The translations under genes were made by a program, and so were the position numbers. From positions 44,954,619-45,018,618 of the forward strand of contig JASFXZ010000001.1 in assembly GCA_032209605.1 (NCBI GenBank): a stretch of DNA of 64,000 nucleotides, written 5' to 3'. Origin of the DNA: Mactromeris polynyma. Taxonomy: Eukaryota > Mollusca > Bivalvia > Venerida > Mactridae. A model generated the notes under the pieces. It had not been told where the DNA came from and did not search any database. It saw only the letters and a program-made list of their open reading frames with translations. Below are positions 11,944 through 23,440 of this stretch, one piece after another (positions within the stretch are counted from its first letter, which is position 1; every line of letters begins with the position of its first letter).

Positions 11944-12130
11944 AGAAGTAATAGTGGATGAGAGTGGATGAGAGGTAGATCGTCTGATCACTGATCGGGG
12001 AATCGTGAGTTCAAATTTCACCTCGGGTGAGGTGGAGTCGTAACATTCTCAATCACTGAATAAGGTGCAAATTCTGGTTAGTTACCCAGGAAACAGTCAT
12101 ATAGAGATATAAAATCATGCTTTTGAGGAA
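11944..12130 (+). mobile_element. tRNA-derived SINE
   Basis: A tRNA-like head contains GAGGTAGATCGTCTGATC and a B-box-like GAGTTCAAATTTCACC. The tail includes TTAGTTACCCAGGAAACAGT, similar to the tail of the SINE at 21476. Confidence 0.55.
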
Positions 12131-12145
12131 CACGAAAAATCGGTC

Positions 12146-12213
12146 AATGGCGCTATCGGGATTCGAACCTGGATTGCCGATCCGTTATGCTAACCACTGC
12201 ACCACGGCGACCT
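12146..12213 (-). mobile_element. tRNA-like sequence, probably a SINE head
   Basis: On the minus strand GTCGCCGTGGTGCAGTGG, TTAGC and AGGTTCGAATCCC give A- and B-box-like elements in the right order. The anticodon loop lacks the expected U33, so a working tRNA gene is unlikely. Confidence 0.45.
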
Positions 12214-12554
12214 AACGTCAATTCCGTGTAAATTTAACTTATAAAGTGGGATAAGGTCAATTACACTTTGGACGACCGAGTGTGACATAATAGGTTCACA
12301 CTAACTGACAAGTAACTGACCACCTTGCAATTCCCATTCAAACATAGTGATACCTATTTATTCATAATTTTTAAGTTGCCGTTATGCTTGTTTTCATATC
12401 AGTAGCCTACAGCAAGTCATATAAAAATTTAGCTGCAAGTAATTGAATAAAATTAGTTGATGTGAAATTTTAACTGTTGCACTATGCTCTTTGTAATTGA
12501 AACTTTGCCCGAGGGTCGTTTAAGTTGATTTTGACACTTTAAGACTTTAAGTTA

Positions 12555-12812
12555 GATGTGTCCTTTACATTATCTAGAGATAATACCAATAACCATTTAA
12601 ATGCAAACATTTTTACAGAATACTTCAAAGCAATCAATGATCCAACATCACATTTCCAACCAGATGAAGATATCTTACATTTTAATAACAAATATTTAAA
12701 TGGTGAACTCAATTGCATGTTTGAGGAACGGAATGTAAGCATTGTAGCAAGTGAGGTATTAAAGGCTTGTAAAGAACTAAAAACTGGAAAGTCACCCGGA
12801 CCGGATATAACA
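12555..12812 (+). pseudogene. LINE pre-RT fragment, left part of the interrupted plus-strand LINE
   Basis: The frame contains NIFTEYFKAIND and ends LKTGKSPGPD, the conserved K-x-P-G-P-D that opens the RT domain of many LINEs. The reading stops exactly where the tail of a minus-strand LINE begins. The sequence expected next (a frame with FFIHGSKSVNFL) resumes near 17640, so this is one element split by an insertion. Confidence 0.75.
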
Positions 12813-12970
12813 TAACATAACATAAGTTTTATTCAGCATTAAATGTTACAACATTTATAGCCATAAAAAATATACATTGTATACATTGTAAAGAGCAAAT
12901 ACATGGTTAGCAGAGAAGTTTAACATCAGTTCTTACATAATTATAAAATGATGGAATAAGTGTTGTCTTA

Positions 12971-13558
12971 TTATGATCTTGATCTTAGCAGAAAAGCATG
13001 GTATATATATTTACTAACATTTTGTATAAGTTTTTTACAGTTCGATGACATTAATGTAATAAACTTTTGTTTCGTAGGCCAATGGCAAAAATAAGATTTG
13101 AAATACCTTTGTCGTAATGCATTATATTTGGGACAGACCAAGAGGAAATGGTATTCATTTTCAACAATATTCATGTTACAATACGTACAAGTTCTATCGG
13201 TTCTTGGTATGTTGTGGTGTCTTCCTGTTTCAATCAATAAGTCATGTGAAGAAACTCGAAATTTTGTGAGTGCTATTCTAAATTTATTTGTTTGTATTGC
13301 ATCGAGATAGATTTCTTGATTAAGTTCATTTTTGTACCAGCTGTATGTTTCTAATCTGTTTGATTCGTTAATATATGCATTCCATGTTTGTATATATATA
13401 TCGATGATTCTTTGTTTTATGATATGAATTGAGATGGTCTGTATATCTTGTGAGTACCAGTTATCAGACATACCAATTTCATCCAATATCTTTTTAACAT
13501 GAAAGGCCCAATTCAGTCTATTGTATGTATTATTGTTATCAACGTCATGTTTTAACAT
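12971..13558 (-). pseudogene. LINE C-terminal region with CCHC knuckle
   Basis: Continues the RT frame after the stop. It holds FRIALTKFRVSSHDLLIETG and then CTYCNMNIVENEYHFLLVC, the C-x2-C ... H-x4-C knuckle found after the RT in many invertebrate LINEs. Confidence 0.85.
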
Positions 13559-13572
13559 TATATATATATTTT

Positions 13573-15321
13573 TTAAAGTGAGTAATTATTTGAGTTTAAT
13601 ATTCTTATCCAATATTTTATTAAACGTATTTTACGTTCTACTACCATTGGGTGCCTGCCCAATTCACCATATAGTGCTGAGAGGTTGGTACTTTTTCTAA
13701 CATTTAGTATTTTTCTCATAAATTTACAATGAATTAACTCAATATCTTTTGCTGAATGGTATCCGAAAATTTCTGAGCCATAATTTAGAATTGATCCAAT
13801 TAGGCTATCGAACAGTTTAGTTTTTTCTTTAATGTTAAGGTTTAATTGATTATAGACAATACACAAATTGTGTAATGCATATAGCGAGTGTTGTGCAATA
13901 TGTTTTTGAGTCCGACTCCAGTTGCCATTCTTGAACAAGGTTATAGCCAAATATCTAAAGGATTCAACTATTTCTAGATTTGTATTATCGATTGTAAAGT
14001 TATACTTGGTTTTTCTCCCTTTTTCAAATATGATTACTTTAGATTTTGCTGTATTTACTTTTAAATCCCATTGGTCACAGTAGACGTTAAGGTCATTAAG
14101 CATTGACTGTAATGCATCGGGTGTCTGGGCAAAAATAACTGCATCATCAGCAAATAACAGTAGGAATAACTCGACATCGTTTATACTGCATATACCGTCT
14201 ATATTGTGATTGATATTAGATAAAATATCATTGACAAAAAATAAAAACATTAAACTGGAGCTCGGGTCCCCCTGTTTTACGCCTATATTTGATGTAAAAG
14301 ATGGAGACAAGCTTACTTTATATCGTACACACGCCTTGACAGCCTTATACATTGACTGTATAGCTTTTACAAAACGAGTACTAACATTTTCAGTTATAAA
14401 TTTGTAGAAAAGATGTGATCTCGTTATTGTATCGAAGCACTTTTCAAAGTCTATGAAACAACAATATAATTTCTTTTTTAAAGAAAGTGTTTTTGCTATG
14501 ACGGAATGTAGAATGTATATACAGTCTATTGTTGACTTCCCTTTTTGAAAGCCAAATTGGTTTTCAATGATTTTGTCATTGTTACTGCTCCATTTTGTTA
14601 GCCTATTTAACAATATTTGTGAATAGATCTTTGATAGAATATTAATGAGTGTTATTCCCCTATATTTCGTTGGGTCTTCAATATCCCCGCCTTTAAATAT
14701 AGGAACTATAATTCCTTCCCCAAAGTATTTTGGGTACTTCCCGGACATGAAGATATGATTATACAATTTTAAGAGGAAATTTGATATATGTGTAAATGTA
14801 CTCTTATATATCTCTGCGGTTATATTGTCTAAGCCACTACTTTTATTGTTATTTTGGGAGAAAACAGCAATTTTTAACTCTGATAGAGTAATTTCTTGAT
14901 CGAAATCTTCATCATTGATATTTTCTCGAAAGTTAAAGTTATTGTCATCGCTGTTGGTACTATATAATGTTTTGAAATGACCATACAGATCGGACACATT
15001 GAGATTTTCAGCAGTCTGTGTACGCTTCTTATACTGGTGCTTTACTTTTTTCCAAAACTCTTTAGGTTTAGATTTACTTAAATTAGCTAATATTTCTTTT
15101 TCTTTTACATTATAATTACACTTATTTATTCGTTTCGTTTTATTATAATTTGTTTTCGCTACAATATATTCACAGCGTAAATTGGCACAAGCCTTATTAC
15201 GAACAAATTTATTTCTCGCTTTCTTAAAATTGGTCCCGGCATTATAACAGTCTGCGTTAAACCACGGTTTTTTATTTGGGTGAGATTTTATGTTTGTTTT
15301 TGTCTTGTTTTCTGTTAGCAT
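13573..15321 (-). pseudogene. LINE reverse transcriptase
   Basis: A 582-codon frame with the RT motifs in order: GEGIIVPIFKGGD, YRGITLINILSKIY, NQFGFQKGKSTIDC, FIDFEKCFD (motif A), GVKQGDPSSSLMFLF (motif B), LLLFADDAVIF (motif C, catalytic DD near 14142-14153) and NTAKSKVIIF (motif D). It ends at an in-frame TAA at 13571-13573, after which the same frame continues for the C-terminal part, so the stop looks like a nonsense mutation. Confidence 0.9.
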
Positions 15322-15339
15322 ACAAGAAGCAGTCTTGCA

Positions 15340-16590
15340 TTAGCTGTATAAATGAATTTGTAATATTATCAATATCATTGTTAGAATACTTTCAATGAGC
15401 GTTAATAAGTGTTCACTATGTAAGGAAACTGAATAATTCAGTTCATCAACTTTAGATGAATCCCATTTAATGTGTTTTTGGTTATTGCTATTATCATAAT
15501 TATCATTTACATTTTCTGTGTATTTTTTATCAAGAGTAAAAAATATTCCGGAATGATCTGAGAACTCATTCGGATCTAGTATTTGAAAGTGCGTAACGAG
15601 GTCAATATCCTCTGGTTTTAATAGTAAGTAATCCACTTCCGACATTCCATTCGATGAATGAAAAGTATAATCGCCTACACCGCGATCGCTGTGCAGTCGA
15701 CCATTACCAATAATAAAGGACGTGGATTGGCAGAGCTCAATTAGACGTTTACCATACGTATCGAGCACGTGATCTTTAGAAGCACGTGGTGTAATATTTA
15801 CAAAATCTGACAGGTGATTGTCATTGTTAATACATCTGTCAAATGGAAAAAAATCATTGATATTAGAACTCCTACTATTGAAATCACCTAACGCAAAGCA
15901 TTTACCAAGCGTACAATATTTCTCAAACCCTAGTTCTATTTCATCAAAAAAGTCAAACTGATCATTTACTTTTGAATTGATTGGAGGGATATATGTATTA
16001 CAAATATAAACATCTTCGTTAAAGTTAAATAGATCTTTCGATAACTTTATCCAAAATATACCATGTTGGTTTTGTTCAACAATTTCAAAATATTTACGTA
16101 ATGAATGGTGATAATATACTGATAAACCACCGCTATATAGCGGCCTTTCTTCGTATTACGTGCCTTATTTCCAGTTAAATGTTCACAATGATAATTATCA
16201 ATGTCTAAATTTAAACAAGTATGTTTTGAAATCCATGTTTCCGATAAGAAAAGAATGTCATATTGATTAATTATATCTCTAAACTCACTGTCTAATATTT
16301 TCCTGGAAAGGCCATTTATATTCCAAGATAAAATTCTTAAATCCGACCTCTCTTGACTGTCATAAGCACTGCTGTTAAAAGGGGCACACATTTTGCCGTT
16401 TACAAACTTTTGTGTAAGAGTTCTGTTAATGTACAGTTTGTTTCCTACGATTCGTACTGTCTTTTCAAGCTCCTCGGCTTCCTTCACTAGTGGGTAGAAC
16501 GCTTTCCGGGCGTCGCGATACTCTTGTGGTGACTGTATCCCGATTTCACGGTCGTTGTTTTTGAGAGCAGTTTTAACATCCGGCTCGAAC
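15340..16590 (-). pseudogene. LINE APE-type endonuclease, joined to the ORF1 tail
   Basis: ILSWNINGLSRKI is the first endonuclease motif (catalytic Asn) and LFLSETW the second (catalytic Glu). GDFNSRS and the late SDHSGIFF (Asp-His pair) follow. The frame from 16604 runs from the ORF1 C-terminal region into the endonuclease with no stop, which suggests ORF1 and ORF2 are fused in this family. A frame break near 16135 and a stop at 15340-15342 damage it. Confidence 0.75.
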
Positions 16591-17120
16591 GACTTAACTC
16601 GCACCGTCTATCTTGAATTGTAGTTGTGGAATTTAACCACGATTGGTCGTACCTTTCCTGCTGCTTTTGCACCCAGGCGATGCGCACGGTCGAGTATCAT
16701 ATTGTCAGTATCAAGTTCTAAGTGTGTTTTTATCAGGTCTTTGACAAGATCCTTACAATTTTCAGTATTTCCGGCCGGGTTTTCTGGTATACCGTAGAAG
16801 ATGAGATTCTCCCTCATCGAACGATATTTTATATCCAAAAGTTCATCTTTGGATTTTTCTGCATCGATTGTAAATGACTTGAGTGCTGCTTCGGCATTTT
16901 TACACAAAGTATCGAGATTTTTAACTTGATGTTGCATTTGAGTAAACTCTGATTTTCGCGCGTCATTTTCTTCGCTGATAAAAATGCACGATTTCTCAAT
17001 GTCATTGACTTTGGACTCAACTGCACTCATTCTATTGTCAAATTCAGATATTTTCCGATTGATTGTACTTAGGGATTGTTCTATTTTGTCTATCTTCGGA
17101 ATAACTGATTTAATATCCAT
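16590..17120 (-). pseudogene. LINE ORF1 protein, coiled coil plus RNA-binding-like region
   Basis: Starts MDIKSVIPKIDKIEQSL. A heptad-like region (residues 5-90) is followed by RSMRENLIFYGIPE and LDRAHRLG, wording typical of L1/CR1-type ORF1 RNA-binding domains. The frame breaks near 16605 and the domain goes on in the next frame as RDARKAFYPLVKEAEEL and VGNKLYINRTL. ORF1 proteins coat the element RNA. Confidence 0.75.
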
Positions 17121-17144
17121 GATAATTTCAACAGCCCATCGAGC

Positions 17145-17240
17145 GATTCATATAACCCTCGGGTAACGCCTCGGGTTATATGGCACACACACTGGTTATA
17201 TTCCCCCATATACCCTGTCAACAACCTGTATAACTAATAT
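17145..17240. mobile_element. Half of a foldback element, shared with 51995-52090
   Basis: GCGATTCATATAACCCTCGG, the CACACACTGG segment and CCATATACCCTGTCAACAAC match 51995-52090 almost base for base. The left hairpin arm seen there is missing here, where the LINE 5' end abuts. Confidence 0.75.
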
Positions 17241-17385
17241 TATAAAAGTCTGTGCCTAAATGTGTATTAGTCACGCTCTCTGGTTTTGGACACGTAGTGT
17301 CGGTAGTGAAAACATGGCGGTCACTCAATGATAATTCTAAAGATGAACTTGCCTTTCGTTTGTCCACCTTTTTCCGTTTTTTAAG
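17241..17385. other. Spacer inside the LINE nest
   Basis: No coding frame. It could be 5' UTR of the minus-strand LINE, with the following tandem array as promoter monomers. Confidence 0.3.
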
Positions 17386-17591
17386 TTCCTTTTAAGACAG
17401 TGTTTTGTTATCCGACATGTATACACTTCCTTTTTAGACAGTGTTTTGTTATCCGACATGTAAACACTTCCTTTTTAGACAGTGTTTTGTTATCCGACAT
17501 GTATACACTTCCTTTTTAGACAGTGTTTTGTTATCCGACATGTATACACTTCCTTTTTAGACAGTGTTTTGTTATCCGACATGTATACACT
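17386..17591. repeat. 41-bp minisatellite, 5 copies
   Basis: Units hold TTCCTTTTTAGACAGTG and TTTTGTTATCCGACATG. The copies are almost identical. Confidence 0.9.
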
Positions 17592-17639
17592 TATGTACTA
17601 ATCACTTTGGACACAAAACTTCACGTAAATATACGAAAA

Positions 17640-19389
17640 AATATGATGCTAAATGAATTTTTTATACATGGATCTAAAAGTGTGAACTTTCTGAAATGTT
17701 TGACTTTTATTTTTGATAGATTATTTAATATAGGCTATTTTCCAGGCAGTTGGGCCGAAGGTTTTTTGTACCATTGCATAAAAAAGGTGATACGAACAAT
17801 CCAGGAAATTATAGAGGTATAACTTTATTAAGTACATTGGGTAAAATTTTTTTATTCTTCATGGTATAATTAACAAACTGATAAATGAAAACAAGAAATT
17901 ATATATAGCTTTTATAAATTTTACGGAAGCTTTTGATTATATTGTAAGAGATGTTATATGGTATAAATTGATTAAACTAGGTGTACGTGGAAAAATATTA
18001 GATATTGTTAGATCGTTGTATGATAATGTTAAAACTACATGTAGAGTTAAATATGATAATGTATTAGGTGATGAGTTTGCTTGTTTATTAGGAGTTCGTC
18101 AGGGTGAGAGTCTTACACCTTTTATTTTTACAATGTATTTGAATGATATAGAAGAGCATTTTATGACAAATGGATTTGATGGCGTGGATGTTGGTATGTT
18201 CAAGATATTTTTACTTCTATATGCCGATGATATTGTTATTATGTCGGAGAGTGAATCTGGTTTACAATTAGGATTAAATATATTACAAGATTATTGTCAA
18301 AAATGGAAATTAAGTGTGAATGTGGAAAAAAGTAGTCATGATTTCCAAAAAAGGTGGGACAAATAAAAGAAATATGAAGTTTATTTTTAATAATAAAGAG
18401 TTAGAAATAGTAAAAACAATTAAATACTTAGGAATCATTTTTACAATTGGGGGTTCTTTTAACGCTACATATGAAGCCCTGTCAGGCCAAGCTTTGAAAT
18501 ATTTATTTAAATTAAAATCATACTTCATTAATTTTCCAAACATGTCTGTCAGTCATAAGCTTGATTTATTTGATAAACTTATAGTTCCTGTACTTTGTTA
18601 TGGTAGTGAAGTTGGGGTTTTTACGAAGCAAATAAGATAGAAAGTATTCACTTACAATTTTGTAAACAAATATTGGGTGTAAGATCACAAACACAGAATA
18701 ATTTTATTTATGGAGAGCTAGGTAGATACCCATTAAAGATAAGGCGTTTATGTAATATTATTAGATACTGGTTAATTTTTTTTCGATGTCCTCAAGAAAA
18801 ATATACTAACGTTACATATAATATGATGTTAAAAACTTTAGAGCAAAACCCAAACAGTAAGTGTTGGGCAAAATATGTTCAAACTATATTAGAAACAAAT
18901 GGTTTTGCTGATGTTTGGCTGAATCAAGGAATTGGTGATGTAGACGCTTTTTTATCAATATTCAGACAACGACTTTATGATAATTATTTACAAAGTTGGA
19001 TTAGCGATGTAGAAAATTCATCTAGAGCTAGAACTTATAAATTATACAGTGCTTTTGGTTTTCAACCTTATTTAGATTTTATTAACATAGAAAAGTTTCG
19101 CTTTGCAATTTGTCGTCTACGAACATCTGCTCATAGATTAGAAAAAGAAGCCGGAAGATGGCATAAGCCTGTACAAATACCATATAACGAAAGAAAATGT
19201 AGATTATGTAATGTCCTTGAAGACGAGTTTCATTTTTTATTAGAATGTCCGTTATACCAAGAATTTTGTCAAGTTCATATTAAAAAATATTATTGGAAAA
19301 ATGCAAATATCATTAAATTTATTGACTTGATCAACAAAAAACAAAACTATTATAAGAAATATTGCCATGTACACTCACAAATCATTTGA
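17640..19389 (+). pseudogene. Broken LINE reverse transcriptase and zinc knuckle
   Basis: NPGNYRGITLLSTLGKI, FINFTEAFD (motif A with the catalytic Asp changed to Asn), GVRQGESLTPFIFTMYLND (motif B), LLYADDIVIM (motif C near 18219) and IYGELGRYPLK, ending with CRLCNVLEDEFHFLLEC. Several frameshifts and the lost Asp make it inactive. Confidence 0.85.
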
Positions 19390-19740
19390 AATTAGAAACA
19401 AAACATTTTATATGAATTAATATACTCTCATGCAGCTTAGTACTCCATGTATCCAATGTCTAACTATACTTACATTATTTTATAGATACTGTTGTTGTTT
19501 TTTTGTGTTTTTTTCAGTACAATGTTTATACTTATATAGGTTCATTAGATCTTATTATTATATGTAAAATTAACGCTATTTAGATAGTATCACATTTTGT
19601 ACAAAAACTGTTAAAACTATGTACATATATTATGATAGTATTAATGTGGCCATTGACCACATATATTGTAATTGTTCAACTGTTGATTTTGTATACTCAT
19701 AGACTATCAAGTCTAATGTATTGAGAAATAAACACTATAA
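17640..19740 (+). mobile_element. Plus-strand LINE, RT to 3' end (right part of the interrupted element)
   Basis: RT-type reading starts near 17640, is broken near 17755 and 18340-18360, and continues to 19389. A 3' UTR runs to about 19740 (GAGAAATAAACACTATAAAT). It resumes where 12812 stops, so about 4.8 kb was inserted into it. Confidence 0.75.
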
Positions 19741-19850
19741 ATATCTATGCACCAAAGAAAATATGTTAAGTTTTAAGTAGGTACACTTAAACCCTACTTG
19801 AATGTTTGTTTGTAAATAACAGAAATAGTTAGCCCTTATGTATAACCGGT

Positions 19851-20609
19851 GTGCGGATTATGAACGGACGGGTGGGCGATCCTCATAATTCTTCTAGTTT
19901 TACATGTATAAAACATGCTGGCTGTAGTATTGTTGATTATCTTATATGTAAGGCAGATTTAATGCAATATTTGGATGTGTTTAATGTTCATGGACCTAAC
20001 ATATTGTCAGATCATTGCGTTATATGTTTTGAAATATGTAAAAATGTTCCTAATGAATTAAGTTCTAATGATCAGGTTTTCGATGAATGTGTATAGCACT
20101 GTTTTGTTTAATTAAAGTAGATACTAGCCCTGGATGATGTAACAAATGCTGAAAACAGGGAAGACGTGGAGGAAAATTTATCTCAATTCTATGATATATC
20201 AATGGTGTGTCAGCCGATTTTTAGAAAGAATGTAACAAATAAAATGAATAAGCACAATAATGCCCAAAAGACTAGACAGCTATGGTTTGACTCTGAATGT
20301 GCTGAAAATAGACAGTATGTTTATGAAAAACTTAATAATTGTAGACAGAAAAATTCGAATCAAAACCGAATAGATATGACTAATGCAAGGTCAAAGTATA
20401 AAACTATGATTAGGTCCATGAAGCACAGACATAATAAACTGCAAACGAGAAAATTAGAATCGTTCAGACTGAAAAATGCTAAAGAATACTGGAAACTATT
20501 AAAGTCAATGCAATCGGGAAATCATAAAACAAATACATCAACTAATAAATTTGCTGAGTATTTTAAGTCAATAAATGACCCTCAGTCGAACTTGACAGAC
20601 ATCCCTTAA
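19851..20609 (+). pseudogene. LINE endonuclease C-terminus and pre-RT linker fragment
   Basis: First frame: GRVGDPHNSSSFTC, GCSIVDYLI and ILSDHCVICFE, the end of an APE endonuclease with the Ser-Asp-His motif. Second frame (20166-20609): basic linker with LWFDSECAENR, AKEYWKLLKSMQSG and FAEYFKSINDP, closely related to 12555-12812. The RT part is missing, which is unusual because LINEs normally lose the 5' end. Confidence 0.75.
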
Positions 20610-21470
20610 AAATATATTGGACTTTAAAAAGGTATATACCATGATGTTAAATGATATTACAAATCATCAAAATAATACACCTTTTGTTTGTTTTGTAATT
20701 GATTGTGCTTTAACAATATAAGCTCATTTGTACATTGATCGAAAGTATTAAATTATATGTATGTATGTTCGACAACAATCCAACGTCATTCTTGACAGCT
20801 GTCGGATATTTCCGTACCACTTCGTTACTCTACGAACATCCTCTAGTGTATGTCAGGCGGACACCTATGTGGCAAAATTCAACATTTGTGCTGTAAAAAA
20901 ATAGTTCTCGTAAAACAGATTTAACTTCAAAACAACTTCGATAAATTCCGAAAGAAATGGATTTTCGTTGTCATTTCTAATTAAAAACTCACATATTTCA
21001 GTCTTCAATCTCGTTTCATCAGAACTCCAGCGTTCACACCGCCATATTGTTTGCATGATATTCGAATGGTATTTCCAAAAGTAGTGCCTAACGATCATCC
21101 GAGGCACTTGACGTAGTTGGCCGAGGTTTTCCGAATGAATCCAACGTCTAATCAACGTTAAAACCACGACGTACGTGCAACGTCGATTTACGACGTTGTC
21201 GTAACGTTGGATAATAGTCGGAAGCGTACATAAATAAATTTTCATCTGATATATAATTACAATGTATATACAATGTAGTTACCATTATTTTACACAATTT
21301 AATAGTATTTAACGTCTACAATAATAATAAAACTGTGAACTATTGTACATATTTGTCATAATTTTTACTTAATAATATAAAAAATAAAATTTAAAAAATC
21401 GAAACTAAGCAACATTTCAGCTCTGCATATTGTTGAAATGGCGGTATATATAAGAATTCACGAGTTTGGA
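20610..21470. other. Spacer with an ACGT-rich cluster
   Basis: Between 21140 and 21215 ACGT and AACGT repeat many times (CAACGTTA, GACGTACGTGCAACGTCG, ACGACGTTG, AACGTTGG). It may be a transposon end. The minus-strand frame here has no recognisable product. Confidence 0.35.
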
Positions 21471-21475
21471 AAGTG

Positions 21476-21720
21476 ACACAGTGGCTCAGTGGTTAGCGCT
21501 GCTGACTACGAATCCGAAGGTCGTGGGTTCGATCCCTCGTCTCGCCGGATAAAACAGAAATGCTTTTCAGTGTTTCCCACCTTACATAGTACTGGCATGT
21601 AACCAGGAAAGTACTGGGTAGATTCCAGGAAAGTACTGGTTAGATGCCAGGAAAATGGTAACTGTACGTTGGGTCTCATTGGCACTGTGCAGTGACCGTA
21701 TTTGACTTCAAAAGTGTCTG
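21476..21720 (+). mobile_element. SINE derived from tRNA-Arg(ACG)
   Basis: The head reads GTGGCTCAGTGGTTAGCGC (A box), CTGACTACGAATCCGAAGG (anticodon loop with ACG) and GTGGGTTCGATCCC (B box). Acceptor and anticodon stems are mismatched. A non-tRNA tail with CCAGGAAAGTACTGG twice follows, so it is a SINE and not a tRNA gene. Sequence to about 21900 may belong to it. Confidence 0.7.
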
Positions 21721-21900
21721 TTTGACCTATACTACTCTACTGGCAGGTAAATTTCCCCCTTCGGTTTCAAAAAAGTCTATTTATGGTGTGCGGGGGACAT
21801 ACCGGGTCGACCAAAATACCATAATGTGCATTATAAAAAATGTGCGTGGCGACGGGCGACCTCATAAACACAGTAATACAAATACAAACGGAAAGTGACA

Positions 21901-23440
21901 CACTGCTGAATTAAATTGCTGATCCACCAAGTATGTTGATAATGTATTTACGATAGCTGTTTGCATAGAGCTTGAAAATCAAATAGATAAAGGGACTTGG
22001 TCGGAGACTATCACGAAAATATATAAACCTTGTTCATCACTGCAAATTAAAAATAGTATTAGTAGTATCCGAAATATTTAGCGACATACAGAGTAACCTC
22101 CCTTTCGACATACTCGATTTCGGTAAAAAAAAAATCACCGATTAACTCCCTTAATCACTCCTTAATTGCACACTGATCACTCCTTAAGTTTTAAAAGGAT
22201 CTTATAAGTTTGGCCATGGTTTCATTGTTATTCTTGCCAATAGAAAGGGATAAATCGGTACGGGCATTTTCTTTATTCTATTAATCTCCGTCTGCAACTA
22301 CGTTCAATCAATTTGTCATGCTGTTATCATCGTCACCTGCGTTCCCTCATACATTTTGTGAAATTTCGCATTTTGATATAGTATATTGCCGACTTGTGAT
22401 GTTACATCGAAATTATTCAATATGGCTTCATTAACATGCATGGTTTGAAGCCACAAATTTCGCCTCGGCCATTAGCTTTGCTTTGTAATGTGTCGGGTAC
22501 TTTCCCGGTGAAATGTTTCTAAATTTAGACTTACGGGTCAAAAACCGATTGCAGTTGTGTAATTTCATTTTGTTTTTCAAATACAAGCCTTTCAATTTCT
22601 AATGTCTCTTCAGTGTGTTGTTATTGTAACTTTTTTGCTTTCATTCAGTGTTGTCAATTACTTTCGCATAAATATTATGATGATTAAATTGTATCCACGG
22701 AGTTTCTTCATTCGCTCTGGCTTCTGATAATGTACGCATCGTCCTGTGTCTGTCGGTGCACCAGTAACATAGGTTTAAGCCCCCTTCCCAGCTTGTCTTT
22801 GGCCCCTTAACGTTTCGGTGTGGTTCTCGTATTGTCACCCATGTTTGCGTCTTGTGCCCCTATCTAAATTTATTCGTATACAACCCCTGGTGTTCAAAAT
22901 GATATATTGTAGAAGTACGATTAACAGGAAGTTTCACATAACATGGATAAAGCTGCTTTAGTAAACTTCTGATTATAAAATGAATATTATCTGGATACGA
23001 TTTTTTTAGATAAACTGAAGTCTCTCTGAGGGCAATTTATAATGCATTAATGGCGAACATTCACAAAGAAACATTATGGTCATGGCTTGGTTCTTATATC
23101 AGACTTCTGTCGTTGATCTTTTTGTTCCTTGTCAACTATGAGATTTATAGCCACACATTAAGGTCAGAGTTCATTTTCAAGAGCTCATCTCACAGTTATT
23201 GTTCTGTTAATATGAAAATTGATTTGTACATTTGTTTAATATACAATGACCATATGCCTATAGATTCTCACAATCAATTGTCATCAAATTATTAAATTGA
23301 AGGTAAAGAACTTCAACATTATGAAGAAGAGGAAAGACAAAGAACGTATAAAAACTAGGACAACCTCAATAATAAGACCACATTTTCTTAGATAAGTTAT
23401 TATTTTTTCTTTCATATTTAAACTTGATAATCAGACCAAC
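21901..23440. other. Spacer without recognised features
   Basis: AT-rich; short frames only, none with a family signature. I see no RNA gene or repeat array. Confidence 0.5.

Larger units (their letters stand above)
12813..17140 (-). mobile_element. Near full-length non-LTR retrotransposon (LINE)
   Basis: In minus-strand order: coiled-coil ORF1, APE-type endonuclease, reverse transcriptase, C-terminal zinc knuckle, then a short 3' UTR ending AATAAAACTTATG and TTATG repeats at 12813-12830. The 5' boundary is near 17130-17140. It copies itself by target-primed reverse transcription. There are at least three frameshifts and one in-frame stop, so this copy is inactive. It sits in the middle of another LINE. 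Confidence 0.85.

Noticed and set aside
20865..21245. 126-codon minus-strand gene
   Set aside because: No recognisable domain; it overlaps an ACGT-rich repeat-like cluster.
21476..21552. Functional tRNA-Arg gene
   Set aside because: Stems are mismatched and a SINE tail follows directly without a terminator.
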